Shown here in pieces: positions 26,754 to 35,416 of a DNA stretch of 64,000 bases. The position numbers and the translations under genes were made by a program. Positions within the stretch are counted from its first letter, which is position 1. Every line of letters begins with the position of its first letter. The notes beneath the pieces were generated by a model. The model did no database searches. It was not told the DNA's origin and worked only from the letters and a program-made list of their open reading frames with translations. The DNA comes from Rhizobacter koreensis. GTDB lineage: Bacteria > Pseudomonadota > Gammaproteobacteria > Burkholderiales > Burkholderiaceae_C. Where the stretch lies: positions 79,824 through 143,823 of the forward strand of contig NZ_JABWMJ010000013.1 of NCBI RefSeq assembly GCF_013366375.1. Reading direction: 5' to 3'.

Positions 26754-27135
26754 CACTTCCGGCCCAAGACATTCAGCCAACAGAGCGCGGGCGCCCGCAG
26801 GGTCTACCCCGGCTACTACTGGCTCGCTTACTCCTGGACCAACCTGCTCTACAGCTGCGAGATCTGCAACCGACGCGTCAAACGCAATCTCTTCCCATTG
26901 AAGAACCCCGCCAGTCGGGCGCGCCAGCGCACCGACGACCTAGGCGCAGAACAGCCAATGCTCATCGACCCCGCCGGACCTGAAGATCCGCGCGATCACA
27001 TCGGCTTCCGGTACGCCAAGCCGTTCGCTAAGACGCGCCAAGGGCAAGCGACGATTGAGGCCTTCGCGCTCGCCCGCACGGAACTGGACGATCCGAGGTT
27101 GAGGCATCTGAAGCTCGTGCATGACCTTGCCTGGG
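26754..27135 (+). pseudogene. HNH endonuclease fragment trapped between two IS elements
   Basis: The frame reads HFRPKTFSQQSAGARRVYPG, then YYWLAYSWTNLLYSCEICNR, KRNLFPLKNPASRARQRTDD and a C-terminal part LIDPAGPEDPRDHIGFRYAK. The HFRPK, YYWLAYxWxNLL, CxxCN and NLFPL blocks are those of the TIGR02646/PtuB-like HNH nucleases found in defence and retron loci. The N-terminus is cut off by the IS3 at 26755 and the C-terminus by the second IS3 at about 27132. Confidence 0.75.
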
Positions 27136-27152
27136 TTTCACGTACACCCGCC

Positions 27153-28016
27153 TCAAGCCGCCATGAGCTTGCGCTCGAACTCGGTCGGCGTCCTGTAACC
27201 GATGCTGCTGTGCAGCCTCCGTTGGTTGTAGAAGCCCTCGATCCAGTCGACGATGTCCAGGCGGGCCTGCGCCCGTGTGGCGTAGCGCACGCGATCAACG
27301 CGCTCGACCTTCAAGGTCTTGAAGAAGCTCTCCATTGGAGCGTTGTCCCAGCAGTTGGCTCTTCTACTCATCGATTGCCGCATTCGGAAGTCCGAGAGCG
27401 CGCGGCGGTACTCCCGACTCGCGTACTGCGACCCGCGATCCGAATGCGCGATGAGCCCTGGCGGTGGTTTGCGGCGCCAGTAGGCCATGCGCAGCGCGTC
27501 GCAGGCGAGCTGCGCCTTCAGCCGCTCGGACATCGACCAGCCGACGATCCGGCGCGTGGCCAGGTCGAGCACACACGCGAGGTACAGCCAGCCTTCGGCA
27601 GTAGGAACGTAGGTGATGTCGGCAACCCACGCCTCGTCCGGTCTCCAGCCGTCGAAGCGCCGCTCGAGTGTGTTGGGCGCCACCGGATGCGCGTGATCCG
27701 AATCGGTCGTCACCCGATAGGCACGCCGGTACACGCAGCGCAGCCCCTGGCGCTGCAGGCTGCGCCGGATCCGCTCGTGTCCCGCACGAACACCGCATGC
27801 TTGCAGCGCACGCTGAATCCGCGGCCGACCGTATGTGCGGCTGCTTTCGGCATGCACCGCCGCCACCTGCGCGTCGAGATCCGCGTTGGCGAGCGATCGA
27901 GCGCTGGGCGGGCGTACCCTCCACTGCAGATAGCCGCTGCGAGACACGCCGAGCAGGCGGCAGAGCCGCGCCACCGGGTACGAGTCGCCGTGCTCTTGGA
28001 TCCAGGCGTACTTCAC
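27153..28016 (-). CDS. IS3-family transposase OrfB
   Basis: The 287-aa integrase-core protein has an N-terminal HTH_21 region (LCRLLGVSRSGYLQWRVRPP) and complete DDE motifs AWVADITYVPT, LIAHSDRGSQYAS and DNAPMESFFKTLK. The C-terminal signature YNQRRLHSSIGYRTPTEFE is present. The start is GTG at 28016, overlapping the orfA stop (GTGA). It appears functional and is different in sequence from the IS3 at 25392. Confidence 0.93.
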   Translation of the reverse strand: MKYAWIQEHGDSYPVARLCRLLGVSRSGYLQWRVRPPSARSLANADLDAQVAAVHAESSRTYGRPRIQRALQACGVRAGHERIRRSLQRQGLRCVYRRAYRVTTDSDHAHPVAPNTLERRFDGWRPDEAWVADITYVPTAEGWLYLACVLDLATRRIVGWSMSERLKAQLACDALRMAYWRRKPPPGLIAHSDRGSQYASREYRRALSDFRMRQSMSRRANCWDNAPMESFFKTLKVERVDRVRYATRAQARLDIVDWIEGFYNQRRLHSSIGYRTPTEFERKLMAA

Positions 28017-28357
28017 CGCGACTCCCTCGCGAAGTACGCCGCTGCTTTTCGAAGTATCTCGTTGTCGAGCTTCTGGCTCGCGAGCTCCCGGCGCAGACGT
28101 GCGATCTCGGCCTCCAACTCGCTCACGGGCCGCTTGATCGGCCCAGACGCCCGCGGGGACTGGCCGACCGTCGCCTCCACTTCGCCCGGCTCTACGACCT
28201 TCCGCCGTCGCCTCGCCCAGTTTCCTAGCGTCGCCTTCGGAACGCCCAGCCGAGCGGCGGCGGCGTTGATGCCGACCGAGTCAGCTAGGCGTACCGCCTC
28301 GACCTGGAACTCCTGCGGGTACTGCCGCCGCCCTCGACTGTCTGTCACGTCCGCCAT
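28013..28357 (-). CDS. IS3-family transposase OrfA
   Basis: The 114-aa protein has an HTH (GINAAAARLGVPKATLGNWA, about residues 29-48) and a coiled coil (SELEAEIARLRRELASQKLD) leading to EILRKAAAYFARE, the classic OrfA ending. It overlaps orfB by 4 bp. Confidence 0.92.
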   Translation of the reverse strand: MADVTDSRGRRQYPQEFQVEAVRLADSVGINAAAARLGVPKATLGNWARRRRKVVEPGEVEATVGQSPRASGPIKRPVSELEAEIARLRRELASQKLDNEILRKAAAYFARESR

Positions 28358-28399
28358 CTTCGTCCTCCGTCAGCCAAAGTTATCGCACTGGGGCTGTAC

Positions 28400-28582
28400 G
28401 TGGAATACGGGCAAGGTCAGCACGCGCTAAAAACAATCGCGAGCCAGGATCCGACGGACTCCCGGCTTAGCCCAACCTTTGTCGAAGAGATCCACAACGC
28501 TCGCGCTGCGCTGCCCGAGCTGGTCAAGCCGGAAGCGGTTTTTAGGGCTATGACCGCCGACTTCCTGAACACGGCGTCTTGA
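28400..28582 (+). pseudogene. Possible gene fragment at the IS3 flank
   Basis: A 60-codon frame ends with HNARAALPELVKPEAVFRAM and DFLNTAS. Its beginning lies inside the IS3 end, so only the last 50 or so codons belong to the host DNA. Composition is protein-like, but no family is recognised. It may be the 3' end of a gene cut by the insertion. Confidence 0.3.
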
Positions 28583-28832
28583 AAGCCGGCGCTTCAGCAC
28601 GTGTTGACTGATTAGGGCTTTCCCGAGTGGGGCGCAAGGCAGCTACGTGGCGTCTCTCTGCTTTCATTCGAAGACGCGTAGCGCGTTGGGGCTGGATATG
28701 CGGGCCGGCACCTCATCGAACCTCCCGGGCGACGGGCCGGTCAAGCAGATGCCAGCTGCAAGTCGCACACCGACACCGACACCGAGGAACTGTCGCCGAC
28801 CGGTTCGAGGTGGCTGGGGTTTACCCAATGCA

Positions 28833-30446
28833 CTAGAGCATCCCTTCTGGCGCCAGTGGCGCCAGAAGCTCGAGCAGAAACCTCATCCAAAGCTTGGCCT
28901 CCGGCTCCTTCGTGTGTACTTCGTCGTCAGCGCCGCCAGGGGTAACCCACTCCAAAGCCCCGCCTGCAGTCAGCTGCAGCCGGTGGGAGGCTTGGCGCTG
29001 GGCCAGACGGGCCAGCCTAGAGACCTGGAGGGTGAGACGGGGGCTGTGAATGAAGAGGCCAATTTCTGTGTTGTAGTGGTCGGAGCGCGGATCGAAGTTC
29101 ATCGACCCCACGAAGACTTCCAGGCCATCGAACACGACCGCCTTGCTGTGTAGGCCACCCACTGATTTGCCAAACAGCAGCCCGCGTCCCTCCCGGCCCG
29201 CTTTGATCGGGCTCAGCTCGTAAAGCTCTACCCCAAGTTCGAGCAGGGAGCGCCGGTAACGTCGATAGCCGCTGTGCACGAGAGGCTGGTCGGTAGACGC
29301 GAGGGAATTGGTAAGAACGCTAACCCGGACGTCGCGCGATCGCAGGTCGGTGATGAGATCCATGCCCGAACGTCCTGGTACGAAGTAGGGAGACACAAGC
29401 ATGACCTCCGACTTCGCTTCGCGCATGTGTTCCACCACGGCTACGCGCACGCGGTTCGAGGCAATGGACGCCTCTTCCAGGCCCGGAGGCGGTGCTTCGC
29501 CCTTCAGGGGCATGTCGGCCGATGCCTCGGCGTGGTCCCAGATTAGATCCAGCCTGCCGGCATCGAGCTCCTCTTCGATCGGTCTGTAGCCCAGCACGTC
29601 GCGAGCGTCCGGTTCGTGCGTCACGGGCGGTGCGCTTGGACGCGAGACCTCCTCGAAGCCCGCTTGCAGCTCGGGCAGCGTCAACCGCGGGGGCACAACC
29701 GATCCCAGTGGGTATGCAAGTGCGCTGTTCCAGTAGAGATCGAAGAGCCTGCCCAGCTCTGGGACCACGGCGCCGCTGACGAACAGGTCAAGGTCGATGA
29801 AGTTCGCAAGTGGATGCCGCGAAAAGTACTCGTCCGCGACATTGCGGCCGCCGGTTACGGCCATCGCACCATCCGCAATAAACAGCTTGTTGTGCATGCG
29901 ATGGTTGAGGCGCTCAACGTGAGGAAGCGAGAGCGCGAAGCGCGACAGCAGACAACCACGGGTAGGGAACGGATTGAACAGGCGCACCTCGACGTTTTCA
30001 TGCGCGGCAAGGCCGCTTAGCAGCTCGTCCTGCCCGGAGGTGTACAGGTCGTCCAGCAGCAGGCGCACGCGCACGCCACGGAGCGCCGCATCCCTCAGCG
30101 CGCGCAACATCGCTTTTCCTGTCGGATCGTGACGGATCAGGAAATACTGAACGTCGAGCGATTGCTCCGCGCGGCGAGCCAACTCCATTCTTGCGCTTAG
30201 AGCGAATGCGCCCGAAGGCATGAGTCGGAAGCCGCTCAAGCTCGGCTCCGGCGCGGAAGCCAGGGCGATGCGACCGAGCGCCGTAACGGAGGAACCTTCG
30301 ATGGCTACGGAAACCGGCCTCTCGCCTTGAGCGGGCAAGCTTGCGCACGCCGTCGCCAAAACGGCGGCGCAAAACACGAGCAGGAAGCGGCACGTGCGGC
30401 TCCAATCGAATGCAGGCGCCTCCTGCCAACGCGACCCGGAAGTCAA
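28833..30446 (-). CDS. Phospholipase D-like lipoprotein (cardiolipin-synthase family)
   Basis: The protein is about 537 aa with two HKD motifs, HNKLFIADGAMAVTGGRN (about 198-215) and HSKAVVFDGLEVFVGSMN (about 436-453), which form the PLD active site. The N-terminus has a lipobox (AAVLATACAS), predicting an anchored periplasmic or outer-membrane location. The only start giving the full signal is a TTG at 30446; the exact start is uncertain. It is the last gene of the copper operon that begins at 35310, 81 bp after the CusF-like gene. A paralogue lies at 57522-59174. Its role in metal stress, perhaps phospholipid remodelling, is unknown. Confidence 0.85.
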   Translation of the reverse strand: MTSGSRWQEAPAFDWSRTCRFLLVFCAAVLATACASLPAQGERPVSVAIEGSSVTALGRIALASAPEPSLSGFRLMPSGAFALSARMELARRAEQSLDVQYFLIRHDPTGKAMLRALRDAALRGVRVRLLLDDLYTSGQDELLSGLAAHENVEVRLFNPFPTRGCLLSRFALSLPHVERLNHRMHNKLFIADGAMAVTGGRNVADEYFSRHPLANFIDLDLFVSGAVVPELGRLFDLYWNSALAYPLGSVVPPRLTLPELQAGFEEVSRPSAPPVTHEPDARDVLGYRPIEEELDAGRLDLIWDHAEASADMPLKGEAPPPGLEEASIASNRVRVAVVEHMREAKSEVMLVSPYFVPGRSGMDLITDLRSRDVRVSVLTNSLASTDQPLVHSGYRRYRRSLLELGVELYELSPIKAGREGRGLLFGKSVGGLHSKAVVFDGLEVFVGSMNFDPRSDHYNTEIGLFIHSPRLTLQVSRLARLAQRQASHRLQLTAGGALEWVTPGGADDEVHTKEPEAKLWMRFLLELLAPLAPEGML

Positions 30447-30527
30447 ACGCTACCCGAGGCGTGACAACCCAACAATCGCCTGCATTGCGGAGCAGCACCG
30501 ACAACGGCTTGCACCGCCCCTACTTCC

Positions 30528-30872
30528 TCACTTCGCGGTCTCGATGCTGGTGAGAGTGATCGCACCTTCGATCTTCTCCGCGCTGAAGCGGACCTTGTCA
30601 CCCACCTTGACCGCTTCAAGCATCGATGGATCCTTGACTTGAAAGACCATCGTCATGGCCGGCATCTCGAGGTTCTTGATCTCGGAATGGCGGATCGTGA
30701 TTTTCTTGGCCTCCATATCGATCCGGCGGACCTCACCGTCCGTCGTGGCAGCCGAGGCCGACGCCGACGCGCCGGCCGACGCAGAACCTGTTGCATCGTT
30801 TGCTGCAAAAGCCGGGCCGGCTACAAAGAGCCAACTGGCGAGGGCGATCGTACTAACCTTGCTCATGTTCAT
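30528..30872 (-). CDS. CusF-like periplasmic copper-binding protein
   Basis: The 114-aa protein has a signal peptide (STIALASWLFVAGPAFA), an Ala/Ser-rich linker and a small OB-fold. The copper-site pattern is KITIRHSEIKNLEMPAMTMVF split as RHSEIKNL and MPAMTM: the His and two Met ligands of CusF are kept, while the capping Trp is replaced by Met. GGAG lies 8 bases before the ATG at 30872. It hands Cu(I) to efflux partners in known systems. It lies in the same operon as the cupredoxin and multicopper oxidase. Confidence 0.88.
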   Translation of the reverse strand: MNMSKVSTIALASWLFVAGPAFAANDATGSASAGASASASAATTDGEVRRIDMEAKKITIRHSEIKNLEMPAMTMVFQVKDPSMLEAVKVGDKVRFSAEKIEGAITLTSIETAK

Positions 30873-30905
30873 GGATGTGCTCCGAGTTGATTGATGTCCC
30901 GACAC

Positions 30906-31448
30906 TCAATGCTTGTGCCCGTGGCCGTCGCTCTTGGCGTTCCCCTGAGCCCCAGCGACAGTCACGGCTCCTTTCATGCCCGCGTCGTAGTGGCCGGGCT
31001 GGAGGCAGCCGAAGTGCACTTTGCCGGCCTTGGTGAACTGCCAGACCACCTCGCCTGACTTCCCGCCCGCCAACGTGATCATGTTCGGCTCTTCGTGCTC
31101 CATTTCGGGGTTCTTCAGCATCACTTGGTAGTGCTCCCTTAGCTCCGCTTCGGTGCCGAGGACGAATTCGTGCTTGGCCTTGCCGGAGTTCTTGACCTGG
31201 AAGCGGATGGTCTCGCCCTGTTTCACGTCGATGCTCGCGGGGATGAACCGCATCGCGTCCGTCATGTCGACCTTTACGGTGCGCGTTACCTTCCCCGCCA
31301 CGCCGGGCGCACCGATGGCACTTTCGCCGGAGCCGCCATGTCCGTGCCCACCCGCGTCCCCGTGGCCGCCGGCATGGTTGCCCGAGGCAAGGCTGAGCGT
31401 GGATGCCATCGCGAGGACGGCGGCGATTGCAAGATAGTTGGTCTTCAT
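30906..31448 (-). CDS. Periplasmic cupredoxin-domain protein
   Basis: The 180-aa secreted plastocyanin-like protein has a signal peptide (LAIAAVLAMASTLSLASG) and a His/Gly-rich N-terminal stretch (HAGGHGDAGGHGHGG). The type 1 copper ligands are visible: KHEFVLG for the first His, and FGCLQPGHYDAGM for Cys, His and Met. The C-terminal tail is again His-rich (SDGHGHKH). It is likely an electron-transfer or copper-carrying partner of the multicopper oxidase encoded 52 bp upstream. Confidence 0.9.
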   Translation of the reverse strand: MKTNYLAIAAVLAMASTLSLASGNHAGGHGDAGGHGHGGSGESAIGAPGVAGKVTRTVKVDMTDAMRFIPASIDVKQGETIRFQVKNSGKAKHEFVLGTEAELREHYQVMLKNPEMEHEEPNMITLAGGKSGEVVWQFTKAGKVHFGCLQPGHYDAGMKGAVTVAGAQGNAKSDGHGHKH

Positions 31449-31500
31449 AGGTTTCCTTCGTTGATGAATCAGAAAATTGGCGCCGTGGGTACTGAGTAGG

Positions 31501-32913
31501 TCAGTGTCCGTTGTGCCCTCCTCTTGGTTTGCGCACGCGCATCTCGACGCCCTGCTCGACCCGTCTTGCGACTGGCATCGACCCGCCGCCGGCAGCGAAC
31601 GAGCGGGCCGGCTCCGGAAGCGTGCCGGTGAACTCATAGGCGACCTCGCCTGCAGGGTGCCGGTACCAGCCCGGATCCTTGAAGTCACCCCTTGGCTGGT
31701 CGGCGCGGACCTTGACGACGGTGAACATGCCGCCCATCTCGACAGGTCCGAACGGGCCCTTGCCGGTCATCATCGGAAGGGTGTTCTCCGGGATCGGCAT
31801 CTCCATCTCGGCCATGTCGGCCATGCCTCGCTCCCCCATCACCATGTAGTCCGGGACCAGCTTGTTGATCTGTTTGACCACTCCGGAGTGGTCGACGCCG
31901 ATCATGGTCGGGGTGTCGTGCCCCATGGCATTCATCGTGTGGTGGCTCTTGTGGCAGTGGAATGCCCAGTCGCCCGGCTCGTCGGCAAGAAACTCGACGG
32001 CGCGCATTTGGCCAACGCCGATGTCCGTCGTGACCTCGTTCCAGCGCGCGCTCTCGCGCGTCCAACCACCGTCCGTTCCCGTGACCATGAACTCGTAGCC
32101 GTGAAGGTGGATGGGGTGGTTGGTCATGGACAGATTGCCCATGCGGATGCGGACGCGTTCACCCAGCCGAGCCACCATGGAGTCGATCCCGGGAAAGACC
32201 CGTGAGTTGAAGGTCCACAGGTTGAAGTCGAGCATCTCGCTCACGCGTGGCGTGAAGCTTCCCGGCTCGATGTCGAAAGCGGTCAGGACGAAGCCGTAGT
32301 CGCGGTCGACCGCCATGAACTTCGGGTCTCGGGGATGCGCGATGAACATCCCGTACATGCCCATCGCCATCTGGACCATCTCGTCGGCGTGCGGGTGGTA
32401 CTTGAACGTGCCGCTGCGGCGAACGACGAACTCATAGACGAACGTCTTGCCGGGTGGGATGTGCGGCTGGGTCAGACCGCCAACGCCGTCCATCCCGTTG
32501 GGAAGGCGCAGTCCGTGCCAGTGAATCGTGGTGTGCTCGGGCAGCCGGTTCGTCACGAAGATGCGCACGCGGTCGCCCTCGACGGCCTCGATCGTCGGCC
32601 CGGGCGAGCTTCCGTTGTAGCCCCAGAGATGAGCCTTCATTCCGGGCGCGATCTCACGCACGACGGGCTCTGCAACGATGTGGAACTCCTTGACTCCGTT
32701 GTTCATGCGCCAGGGCAGGCTCCATCCGTTGAGAGTGACCATGGGGTTGTAGGGACGCCCGGTGTTCGGCACCAGGGGCGGCGCCGTCAGCGGACTCGTC
32801 TGGATGACGGGTTCCGGCAGGGCTGCCATCGCCACCTTGCTGACTGCCGAAGCAGCCACGGCAGCGCCGGTAGCCGCTGCGCCAGTCAGAAAGCGACGTC
32901 GATTCGTCGTCAT
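31501..32913 (-). CDS. Tat-exported multicopper oxidase (laccase-like)
   Basis: The 470-aa oxidase has a Tat signal (TTNRRRFLTGAAATGAAVAA). Copper-ligand motifs are complete: TIHWHGLRLPNG, FKYHPHADEM, HPIHLHGYEF and FHCHKSHHTMNAMGH. The Met-rich segment MVQMAMGMYGM and the C-terminal MPIPENTLPMM loop suggest cuprous-oxidase activity, oxidising Cu(I) to Cu(II) in the periplasm. I chose the ATG at 32913 for the Tat motif. It lies between the TolC lipoprotein and cupredoxin genes. Confidence 0.92.
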   Translation of the reverse strand: MTTNRRRFLTGAAATGAAVAASAVSKVAMAALPEPVIQTSPLTAPPLVPNTGRPYNPMVTLNGWSLPWRMNNGVKEFHIVAEPVVREIAPGMKAHLWGYNGSSPGPTIEAVEGDRVRIFVTNRLPEHTTIHWHGLRLPNGMDGVGGLTQPHIPPGKTFVYEFVVRRSGTFKYHPHADEMVQMAMGMYGMFIAHPRDPKFMAVDRDYGFVLTAFDIEPGSFTPRVSEMLDFNLWTFNSRVFPGIDSMVARLGERVRIRMGNLSMTNHPIHLHGYEFMVTGTDGGWTRESARWNEVTTDIGVGQMRAVEFLADEPGDWAFHCHKSHHTMNAMGHDTPTMIGVDHSGVVKQINKLVPDYMVMGERGMADMAEMEMPIPENTLPMMTGKGPFGPVEMGGMFTVVKVRADQPRGDFKDPGWYRHPAGEVAYEFTGTLPEPARSFAAGGGSMPVARRVEQGVEMRVRKPRGGHNGH

Positions 32914-32935
32914 AAAGTGTTCTCCGTTCGGGTGT

Positions 32936-34378
32936 TCAGTGGGCCGCGCCGGCACTGCCAGCGGCGGCCGGTTCAGCGCTCAGAGTCAGGCCCGCCGTGG
33001 GTCTGCCAATCAGCGCAGCCTGCAAGGCGGCGTCGGCGAGCCAGAAGTCGCGCTGTGCGTCAATCGCTTGGCTCACGCTGCCGATCTGTTCGCGCGCATC
33101 TGCCAGAAGCTCGAAGACGCCGATGAACATTCCGCTGTAACGGAGCTGGTTCTCATCGTGGATGGTCCTGCGCAGCGGCACGACTTCTTCGAGGTAATGA
33201 CGGGCAAGGTCATGGGCGGTGCGATAAGCACCGTAGCTCTCCCTCACCTGAGAGCTCGCATCCACCGCGAGCTGGGCGGTGCGGTTGAGCGACGCCATGT
33301 AGGTCGCCTGCGAGCGGGCGCGGATGGCGTCGCCGAAGTCGAAGATCGGCAGCGGCACCTCGAGCTCGAAGCCCTTCTGCGGCGGCTCCCCGGTCTCGCT
33401 GTTGCGCACTGCGGCGATGTGCAGGCCGTTGACGAAACTCGTCACGCGCGACAGACCCAGGTCCCGGGCGGTGAACTCGAGATTGGCTCGCGCAAGGCGC
33501 ACGTCGAGACGCTGATCCATCGCGCGCTGCGCGACCTCGGCTTCGCCCCTTGGCGTCTTGGGCAGCTCGGGCAAGCGATCGGGTAGCTTCAACTGCCGAG
33601 CCTGGACCTCGGAGAGCCCCAGTGAGCGCACCAGTGCCTCGCGCGTGCTCTGCGCCGTCTGCCGCGCCCGAGCCAGCTGCGCCACCGCATCCGCCGCAAA
33701 GGCCTGCTCGCGGGCGCGTTGCAGCCTGCTGAAGTTGCCGGCGGCTTGCATGCGGCGCGCCAACTCGGCGCTTGCGTCGGCCACGGCCTTCACCTGCTCG
33801 AAGTACTGCACCGACTGCTGGGCCGCGACTGCGCGGACCCAGTTCTGGCGTGCCTCGGTGGCTGCCTGCACCACCTCACTGGCGAGCCGAAGCTGGATCT
33901 GCTGCTGCTGGAAGTCGGCAAGGCGGAGCCTGGAGGGCACCAAAAACAGATCGAACACCGAGATTCCGAGCATGCGACCGATGTCCAGATCGGTGCTCCC
34001 GCCTTCACGTCGTACGAGTCGTTCGAACGTGAAGATGGGGTTCGGCAGCCGCGACGACTGCGTTGCCGTGGCTGAGCTCGCCGCGCTCTCGAAAAGGGCG
34101 GCCTGCAAGGCAGGGCTGTAGGCGAGTGACAGGCGCACGGCGTCGTCCGCGTTTACCGGATTGGCGAGCACCGCCTCGACGTCGCGTTGCGCCTGCTGGC
34201 GCGCGTCGTCGGTGTTCAGCCACTTGATCTCGGCTCCGACCGAGCCGCTGGTAAGCCTCTGCACACCCGCGAAGTTCTCGTTGATGGCAGAGGTGGCACA
34301 TCCGCCCAGGAGGAGTGCGGTGGCCAGCGCCGCAGCGGTCAGCCCGCGTGGTCGACGGGAGTTTCTTGAAGTCATCAC
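32936..34378 (-). CDS. TolC-family outer-membrane lipoprotein
   Basis: The 480-aa channel-type protein has a lipobox (ALLLGGCATSA). It carries TolC helical repeats such as SLAYSPALQAALFESAASSA. The start may be the first or second Met codon (34378 or 34375). It belongs to an operon without any RND or adaptor gene, unlike the other two TolC proteins in the window. It may serve a pump encoded elsewhere or act with the multicopper oxidase; this is inference. Confidence 0.9.
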   Translation of the reverse strand: MMTSRNSRRPRGLTAAALATALLLGGCATSAINENFAGVQRLTSGSVGAEIKWLNTDDARQQAQRDVEAVLANPVNADDAVRLSLAYSPALQAALFESAASSATATQSSRLPNPIFTFERLVRREGGSTDLDIGRMLGISVFDLFLVPSRLRLADFQQQQIQLRLASEVVQAATEARQNWVRAVAAQQSVQYFEQVKAVADASAELARRMQAAGNFSRLQRAREQAFAADAVAQLARARQTAQSTREALVRSLGLSEVQARQLKLPDRLPELPKTPRGEAEVAQRAMDQRLDVRLARANLEFTARDLGLSRVTSFVNGLHIAAVRNSETGEPPQKGFELEVPLPIFDFGDAIRARSQATYMASLNRTAQLAVDASSQVRESYGAYRTAHDLARHYLEEVVPLRRTIHDENQLRYSGMFIGVFELLADAREQIGSVSQAIDAQRDFWLADAALQAALIGRPTAGLTLSAEPAAAGSAGAAH

Positions 34379-34387
34379 CGTGGGTCC

Positions 34388-34798
34388 TCAGTGGTGCTGG
34401 TGCGGATCGGGCTTGCTGCCCGGTGCGGCGGGCGACGGCGGCGCTGTAACAGCCGAGGGCGACGCGCCCTGGGTACCGGCGGCAGCAGCTGGTGCTCCGG
34501 CTTGGCTACCCTGAGACGTTTGTGCGGCGGCGGCCTCCTTTGCATAGACCCGCCAGCCGCCGATCCGCCCGACGTTGTCGTTTGCGGCCTTCCACGATCC
34601 CACGGGTTCGTCGGTGAAGCGCGCGTAGCCCTCGAAGGCGGAGCGGTACTGGATGCCGGAGCCCTTGGTCGGCGTCTGACCTGCCGCAGTTACGGCGGAA
34701 CCAGTGGAGGAGCCCGCCTGGGCGTCCTGGGCGGTGGTCGGCATGGAGCCGACGGCGCACAGCGCAGCGAGCGCGGCGCGCGTAAGCAGCTTGTTCAT
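34388..34798 (-). CDS. Secreted Ala/Pro/Gly-rich protein with His tail
   Basis: The 136-aa protein has a signal peptide (RAALAALCAVGSMPTTA). A conserved-looking central block (SAFEGYARFTDEPVGSWKAA, then NVGRIGGWRVYAKEA) follows. The tail is low-complexity Ala/Pro ending DPHQHH. It is 9 bp upstream of the TolC gene in the CueR-controlled operon. Similar proteins accompany copper oxidase loci, but a function is not known to me. Confidence 0.7.
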   Translation of the reverse strand: MNKLLTRAALAALCAVGSMPTTAQDAQAGSSTGSAVTAAGQTPTKGSGIQYRSAFEGYARFTDEPVGSWKAANDNVGRIGGWRVYAKEAAAAQTSQGSQAGAPAAAAGTQGASPSAVTAPPSPAAPGSKPDPHQHH

Positions 34799-34896
34799 TT
34801 TTCGAAGTCATCTGAGTCGCCGACACGAACGGTCGGCCTTCTCCCGTGCGGCAAACGCACGAGCCCAATCAGGCCTCGCGGGGAGGCCTCAGCGGG

Positions 34897-35310
34897 TCAG
34901 ATGCTTCGTGGGGGCCGCTCCTGGCCGTCCGAGAGGAAGCTCGGGGCCGGAGCGAAGAGGTCAGCGAATGCGACCGTCGCGAGGTCGCCCGGCGTCAGAG
35001 CGACCGGAGGGCTGCTCACCAGCGAGGTGACCGAACAAAAGGCAGAGCAGAGATTGCACTTGTCTTCGCCGCCCGACGACAGCTCGCCGCCGGCGTCACT
35101 GCTCGAGTCATGTCCGTGCTGCGCATGGTCGTGGGCAGGCTGGGCTTGGGTGTCGATCCCGTGATGCGCGGCAACACTGCCGTCGATCATGCGCAACTCG
35201 CTTTGGCTACCCACGCCGGAAGGCGGGCAGAGCATCGCCGCAGCCATTGCACCCCGCACGGGGAGCAATACCGCCAGCAACACCAACAGCCAGATCCGGA
35301 GTGTCTTCAA
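34897..35310 (-). CDS. Secreted Cys/His-rich protein with ERPPRS tail (copy 3)
   Basis: The 137-aa first gene of the CueR-controlled operon has a signal peptide (IWLLVLLAVLLPVRGAMAAA), His/Asp-rich segment (HDHAQHGHDSSSD), Cys motif DKCNLCSAFCSV (about 84-95) and tail LSDGQERPPRSI. A strong CueR-type promoter is 51-81 bp upstream. A frameshifted near-copy lies at 40333. The CxxCxxxC and His residues suggest Cu binding in the periplasm, possibly as a buffer or sensor peptide. Confidence 0.8.
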   Translation of the reverse strand: MKTLRIWLLVLLAVLLPVRGAMAAAMLCPPSGVGSQSELRMIDGSVAAHHGIDTQAQPAHDHAQHGHDSSSDAGGELSSGGEDKCNLCSAFCSVTSLVSSPPVALTPGDLATVAFADLFAPAPSFLSDGQERPPRSI

Positions 35311-35360
35311 AGCAATTCAGAGGCTAGCACAGCAGCCAATCTGCCGGCCCAACCACGAGA

Positions 35361-35391
35361 ATCCTAAACCTTGTCACAGTGGCAAAGTCAA
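35361..35391 (-). promoter_or_regulatory. CueR-type promoter P1
   Basis: On the minus strand -35 TTGACT (35391-35386) and -10 TAGGAT (35366-35361) are separated by 19 bp holding the dyad TTGCCACTGTGACAAGG. The long 19-bp spacer with a centred palindrome is the hallmark of MerR-family activation. It drives the operon starting at 35310. Confidence 0.88.
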
Positions 35392-35416
35392 GCGCGGCGA
35401 GGCATATCTGCAGCGC

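Larger units (their letters stand above)
25392..26755 (+). mobile_element. IS3-family insertion sequence, about 1.36 kb (damaged)
   Basis: Terminal inverted repeats are TGAAGTTGACCCAGTTTCGC at the left and TGGAGTTGACCCCGTCCCGC (reverse complement) at the right, both running into GGAG. Inside are orfA and a frameshifted orfB. No target duplication is evident in the flanks. The right end abuts an HNH-nuclease frame exactly at its HFRPK motif, so the insertion interrupted that gene. Confidence 0.88.
27132..28407 (-). mobile_element. IS3-family insertion sequence, apparently intact
   Basis: The element encodes complete orfA and orfB on the minus strand. Imperfect terminal inverted repeats share a TTYCACGTACA-type core: TTTCACGTACACCC at the left, and TTCCACGTACAGCCCC as the reverse complement at the right. 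Exact ends are uncertain by a few bases and no target duplication was recognised. It lies inside the HNH fragment on its left side. Confidence 0.85.

Noticed and set aside
25388..26759. Target-site duplication of the first IS3
   Set aside because: Flanking bases AATGG and CTTCC do not match, so no duplication can be claimed.
27136..28430. Long plus-strand continuation of the HNH frame
   Set aside because: Beyond 27135 it is antisense to the IS3 transposase genes; only the part to the left is genuine HNH sequence.
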